Positions 63,398 through 64,000 of a stretch of 64,000 nt of DNA are shown here, piece after piece. Below the pieces are notes generated by a model, which saw nothing but the letters and a program-made list of their open reading frames with translations, did not search any database and had not been told where the DNA came from. How positions within the stretch are numbered: position 1 is the first letter of the stretch; the number at the start of each line of letters is the position of its first letter. The position numbers were made by a program, and so were the translations under genes. This DNA is from Leptospira haakeii (lineage in GTDB: Bacteria > Spirochaetota > Leptospiria > Leptospirales > Leptospiraceae): the NCBI RefSeq assembly GCF_002812045.1, contig NZ_NPEG01000001.1, positions 248,001-312,000 on the forward strand, in the 5' to 3' direction.

Positions 63398-64000
63398 TAG
63401 AAGGCCCAGCCCACAAAAAGATTCAAACCGAAGCTAGAACCGGGCAATCTTTCCGAATTCTGGTAAGCATACTTTCTATATAATAGATCTCCTATACTGG
63501 CAGTCCTATCAGAGTAATATAGATCCGAAACAGAAAATGAATTATGATAAGGAGAATACCAACTCCATACACCTTCCCATCCGAAAAAGAAGCCGGATGT
63601 AGTTTGAAATCTGAATCCGACACCAAATCCTGCATAATTCCTTGGACCGGAACTATAAGAATTTTTTTCAAAACGATATGTATTGCCTGCAGATTCCCAA
63701 TAAAGAGCAGTTTGATTCTTTTGGTAATGTTCTCTTCCTAACCAAAGCGAAACAAAAAAAGGAGAATCTGCAATAAACCTTTGGACGAAGAGCGCTCCAC
63801 CCCAATACTTCTCTTGGTGGTTTCTCAACCTTCCATAAAAAGCATGAGGGGGCAGAAAATAAGAATAAGCCGTATCGTTATCAAAACGATTCACATAAGT
63901 GTTGGTATAACCGTTAAGCCCGATCGCCCATTGGGAATCCAACATCCTGGCGATCTGGAATGAATAATACTTTTCGGAGCGTCCAAATCCAAAACCACTG
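63397..64000 (-). CDS. Outer-membrane beta-barrel-like protein, N-terminus beyond window
   Basis: The frame stays open from the stop at 63397 to the right edge, so only the C-terminal 201 residues are visible. The sequence alternates aromatic and polar residues (YAGFGVGFRFQTTSGFFFGWEG, FGLNLFVGWAF) and ends in Phe, as in many outer-membrane barrels. An internal ATG at 63945 is not the start because the frame continues upstream. Function unknown. Confidence 0.6.
   Translation of the reverse strand, partial: SGFGFGRSEKYYSFQIARMLDSQWAIGLNGYTNTYVNRFDNDTAYSYFLPPHAFYGRLRNHQEKYWGGALFVQRFIADSPFFVSLWLGREHYQKNQTALYWESAGNTYRFEKNSYSSGPRNYAGFGVGFRFQTTSGFFFGWEGVWSWYSPYHNSFSVSDLYYSDRTASIGDLLYRKYAYQNSERLPGSSFGLNLFVGWAF

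Overview
This window reads as ordinary chromosomal DNA of a Leptospira-type spirochaete, with moderate-to-low GC. I infer this from the msbA-lpxK lipid A pair, relaxed spirochaetal lipoboxes, the many cell-envelope proteins that look lineage-specific, and frequent GTG/TTG starts. I cannot assign a species from sequence alone. There is no phage, insertion sequence, CRISPR array or rRNA. The only RNA gene I can support is a tRNA-Pro(GGG).

Layout. 0-7.4 kb: a cut-off oligopeptide-binding lipoprotein diverges from msbA-lpxK, followed by two tandem paralogous outer-membrane proteins; the second carries fourteen 8-residue repeats. 7.3-12.5 kb: a MoeB/ThiF-type E1 enzyme, a HEAT-repeat protein, an LptF/G-type permease, two unrecognised proteins and an SH3b protein. 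12.5-17.3 kb (minus): an old yellow enzyme, a CapA-type phosphatase coupled to an unusual lipoprotein, and an acyl-CoA dehydrogenase. 17.4-28.2 kb (plus): a GT-C-like membrane protein, etfB-etfA, a lolA-like gene, a 610-residue unknown, trpS, a comEC-like gene and rsmA. 28.3-32.9 kb (minus): rsgA, an ATPase-HDOD fusion and a two-gene ABC exporter. 33-46 kb, mixed strands: sixA-like, tRNA-Pro, a class D beta-lactamase-like protein, a paraoxonase-like lipoprotein, a thioesterase, a second GT-C-like protein, a STAS protein, a catalytically degenerate tyrosine recombinase, an alpha/beta hydrolase, a MASE1 hybrid kinase, a SET protein, rppH, a truncated haemoglobin, acyP and a beta-propeller protein. 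46-64 kb: an MFS transporter, gamma-glutamyltransferase, aldo/keto reductase, an add-unknown-ktrB-ktrA run, a MATE exporter, gmd, an AlkA-like glycosylase, a double cyclic-nucleotide-binding regulator, a TPR protein, a small zinc-finger-like protein, a lipoprotein, a GDPD and a cut-off outer-membrane barrel.

How the genes fit together. Envelope biogenesis is the strongest theme: lipid A flipping and phosphorylation (msbA, lpxK), an LptF/G-type permease, lipoprotein carriage (lolA-like), GDP-sugar supply (gmd), two GT-C-like enzymes and several outer-membrane or lipoproteins. Fatty-acid oxidation is represented by the acyl-CoA dehydrogenase, its electron acceptor EtfAB and a thioesterase. Signalling proteins are numerous and often have missing catalytic residues (ATPase-HDOD, first CNB domain, recombinase), which suggests reuse as binding or scaffold modules.

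No obviously new multi-gene system is present. The best candidates for undescribed biology are the YMKDG-domain/spacer/barrel paralogue pair, the inactive recombinase-like protein, the ATPase-HDOD fusion and the lipoprotein-CapA pair.
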